A stretch of DNA of 8,141 nucleotides. Source: Lachnospiraceae bacterium UBA7598. Its GTDB lineage: Bacteria; Bacillota; Clostridia; Lachnospirales; Lachnospiraceae. This document shows, one piece after another, positions 7,220 to 8,141 of the stretch (its first letter is position 1; each line of letters opens with the position of its first letter). The notes beneath the pieces were generated by a model. It was not told the origin of the DNA. It saw only the letters and a program-made list of their open reading frames with translations, and made no database searches. Both the position numbers and the translations under genes were made by a program. The stretch lies in assembly GCA_002474415.1 (NCBI GenBank), contig DLQV01000129.1, forward strand, positions 1-8,141. The letters are read 5' to 3'.

Positions 7220-7248
7220 ATTGTATCAGAGTGAAAAAAAGCCGTAAA
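7220..7248 (-). promoter_or_regulatory. Sigma-A-type promoter of the araC-type gene, predicted leaderless
   Basis: On the minus strand, TTTACG (7248-7243; 4 of 6 against TTGACA) and TACAAT (7225-7220; 5 of 6 against TATAAT) are 17 bases apart. Only six bases (AAAACC) separate the -10 from the ATG, so the predicted +1 is the A of the start codon or within a base of it. No Shine-Dalgarno could be carried on such an mRNA, and none is seen in the DNA. Confidence 0.6.
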
Positions 7249-7302
7249 GTAGAAAAAAAAGGAAATGTGTCAGAAGAAAAAACCGGAAACAGGACGGCTG
7301 TT

Positions 7303-7348
7303 GTGAAAATGTACTAATTTATGGACGCTGAAATTGGTACATAGTCAC
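7303..7348. repeat. 46-base near-perfect dyad, candidate operator or hairpin
   Basis: Each half is 18 bases with a 10-base centre (ATGGACGCTG, 7321-7330). The inner arms ATGTACTAATTT (7309-7320) and AAATTGGTACAT (7331-7342) pair at 11 of 12 positions, the twelfth being a T-G pair. After a two-base mismatch the outer GTGA (7303-7306) and TCAC (7345-7348) pair again in register. It lies between the divergent araC-type and glgP promoters. No T-run follows on either side, so it is not a typical terminator. It ends just before the glgP -35 region, a position suited to an activator or repressor site; the bound protein is unknown. Confidence 0.65.
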
Positions 7349-7375
7349 AGATACCATTTTGAAAAATATAAAAAA

Positions 7376-7384
7376 TGATAGAAT
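7376..7384 (+). promoter_or_regulatory. Candidate extended -10 promoter for glgP
   Basis: TGATAGAAT is an extended -10 (TGn followed by TAGAAT, 5 of 6). The nearest -35-like sequence, TTGAAA at 7359-7364, is only 14 bases away, so the match depends on the TG extension or an activator. It would give a leader of about 90 bases. The 46-base dyad ends 27 bases upstream of the TG. Confidence 0.4.
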
Positions 7385-7433
7385 AGTATCAGTTTTTGCT
7401 TGAATACGACAAGAAATCAGCAGGAAAAAATCA

Positions 7434-7439
7434 TATACT
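7434..7439 (+). promoter_or_regulatory. Alternative -10 element for glgP
   Basis: TATACT (5 of 6 against TATAAT) lies 43 bases before the glgP ATG and would give a leader of about 37 bases. No recognisable -35 stands 16-18 bases upstream, so it is a weaker alternative or second promoter. Confidence 0.25.
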
Positions 7440-7468
7440 AAGTACATCAAAACAACACGAAATCTTGT

Positions 7469-7475
7469 GGGAGGG
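7469..7475 (+). promoter_or_regulatory. Strong ribosome binding site of glgP
   Basis: GGGAGGG followed by seven bases (AAAACAC) precedes the ATG at 7483 and decides that start over the in-frame ATG at 7507. Confidence 0.75.
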
Positions 7476-7482
7476 AAAACAC

Positions 7483-8141
7483 ATGACTTTAGCAAAAGCA
7501 GTATCCATGAAATATAACAAGACCATTGAGAAGTGTTCCAATGAAGAAATCTATTACGCACTTCTTGATATGACAAAGCAGATGGCAGAGGACAAGGTCA
7601 GCAACGAAGGAAAGAAGAAGCTGTCCTACATCTCCGCAGAATTCCTGATCGGAAAGCTTTTATCCAACAACCTGATCAACCTTGGCATTTACGACAGTGT
7701 AAAGTCCGAGCTTGAAGCATCCGGAAAAAACATTGGAGAGATTGAGGAGATCGAGCTTGAGCCTTCACTCGGAAATGGTGGACTTGGACGTCTGGCAGCA
7801 TGTTTCCTGGATTCTATCGCAACACTCGGATTAAACGGTGACGGTGTCGGATTAAATTATCACTACGGATTGTTCAAACAGGTATTTGACCACAATCTGC
7901 AGAAAGAGACTCCAAACCCATGGATCACACCGGACAGCTGGCTGACAAAGACCGATATCACCTATCCGGTACAGTTCGGTGGATTTGCCGTACAGTCCAG
8001 ATTATATAACATTGATGTTGTCGGATACAACAACCGTACGACAAAGCTTCGTCTGTTTGATATCGAAACCGTTGATGAGAGCATTGTCGGAGATACCATT
8101 GATTTTAACAAAGATGACATTGCAAAGAACCTGACCTTATT
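7483..8141 (+). CDS. glgP: Glycogen/maltodextrin phosphorylase, 3' end outside window
   Basis: A GT35-family alpha-glucan phosphorylase that releases glucose-1-phosphate from glycogen or maltodextrins in the cytoplasm. The first 219 residues are visible and the frame is open to the right edge; family members run to about 750-850. Family motifs are [20 protein letters not shown] (49-68), [16 protein letters not shown] (96-111) and [11 protein letters not shown] (123-133). The PLP-binding lysine and phosphate site lie in the missing C-terminal part. The short N-terminus lacks the phosphorylation region of animal enzymes, as usual in bacteria. Codon choice (AAG, AAC, ATC, CTG, TTC) is more biased than in hsdR, suggesting high expression. 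It is divergent from the araC-type regulator across 269 bases, which suggests sugar-linked control; the 46-base dyad lies in this gap. glgP is used as the general symbol; malP cannot be excluded. Confidence 0.94.
   Translation, partial: MTLAKAVSMKYNKTIEKCSNEEIYYALLDMTKQMAEDKVSNEGKKKLSYISAEFLIGKLLSNNLINLGIYDSVKSELEASGKNIGEIEEIELEPSLGNGGLGRLAACFLDSIATLGLNGDGVGLNYHYGLFKQVFDHNLQKETPNPWITPDSWLTKTDITYPVQFGGFAVQSRLYNIDVVGYNNRTTKLRLFDIETVDESIVGDTIDFNKDDIAKNLTL

Noticed and set aside
7409..7468. ACAAGA/TCTTGT pairing in the glgP leader as a riboswitch or attenuator
   Set aside because: Only six pairs over a loop of about 48 bases, with no conserved aptamer-like structure recognised.
7319..7576. Minus-strand open frame of 85 codons opposite the glgP start
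   Set aside because: It overlaps the glgP promoter, ribosome site and N-terminus; it has no recognisable domain and no evident ribosome site.

Overview
The window looks like chromosomal DNA from an endospore-forming Firmicute, most likely a gut Lachnospiraceae (Roseburia/Coprococcus-like). This rests on the spoVAD-spoVAE sporulation pair, strong AGGAGG-type ribosome sites, moderate GC in the core genes and a clostridial-type glycogen phosphorylase. The genus is a guess from overall style, not a search result.

Left part (1-3835): a type I restriction-modification locus. The window opens inside hsdR, the restriction and translocase subunit, whose 3' end is complete. It is followed after 72 bases by a 308-residue tyrosine recombinase of the type that accompanies phase-variable type I systems and inverts hsdS specificity segments. 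hsdM and hsdS are not in the window and should lie to the left. A 15-base imperfect inverted repeat (13 of 15 identical) flanks the recombinase gene, with arms at 2841-2855 and 3821-3835. This part is visibly more AT-rich than what follows (one sampled line, 301-360, is 33% GC; line 4321-4380 is 52% GC), consistent with an acquired island.

Middle part (3869-6313): spoVAD and spoVAE, which encode parts of the channel that moves dipicolinic acid into the forespore, lie behind a candidate forespore sigma-G-type promoter. The usual partner spoVAC is not immediately upstream. Next come a small Asn/Thr/Asp-rich lipoprotein of unknown function and a PAP2-family membrane phosphatase, closely spaced and probably co-transcribed.

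Right part (6338-8141): an AraC-family regulator on the minus strand is convergent with the phosphatase gene (24-base gap) and divergent from glgP, a glycogen/maltodextrin phosphorylase that runs off the right edge. The 269-base divergent intergenic region holds a well-formed promoter for the regulator. That promoter would start transcription at, or within a base of, the ATG, implying a leaderless mRNA. The region also holds a 46-base near-perfect dyad and one or two candidate glgP promoters. The dyad is a plausible operator linking regulator and glgP, but this is inference.

No tRNA, rRNA, CRISPR array or insertion sequence was seen. The most interesting points are the recombinase with its flanking inverted repeat, the island abutting a spoVA operon that lacks spoVAC, the predicted leaderless araC-type mRNA and the unexplained 46-base dyad.
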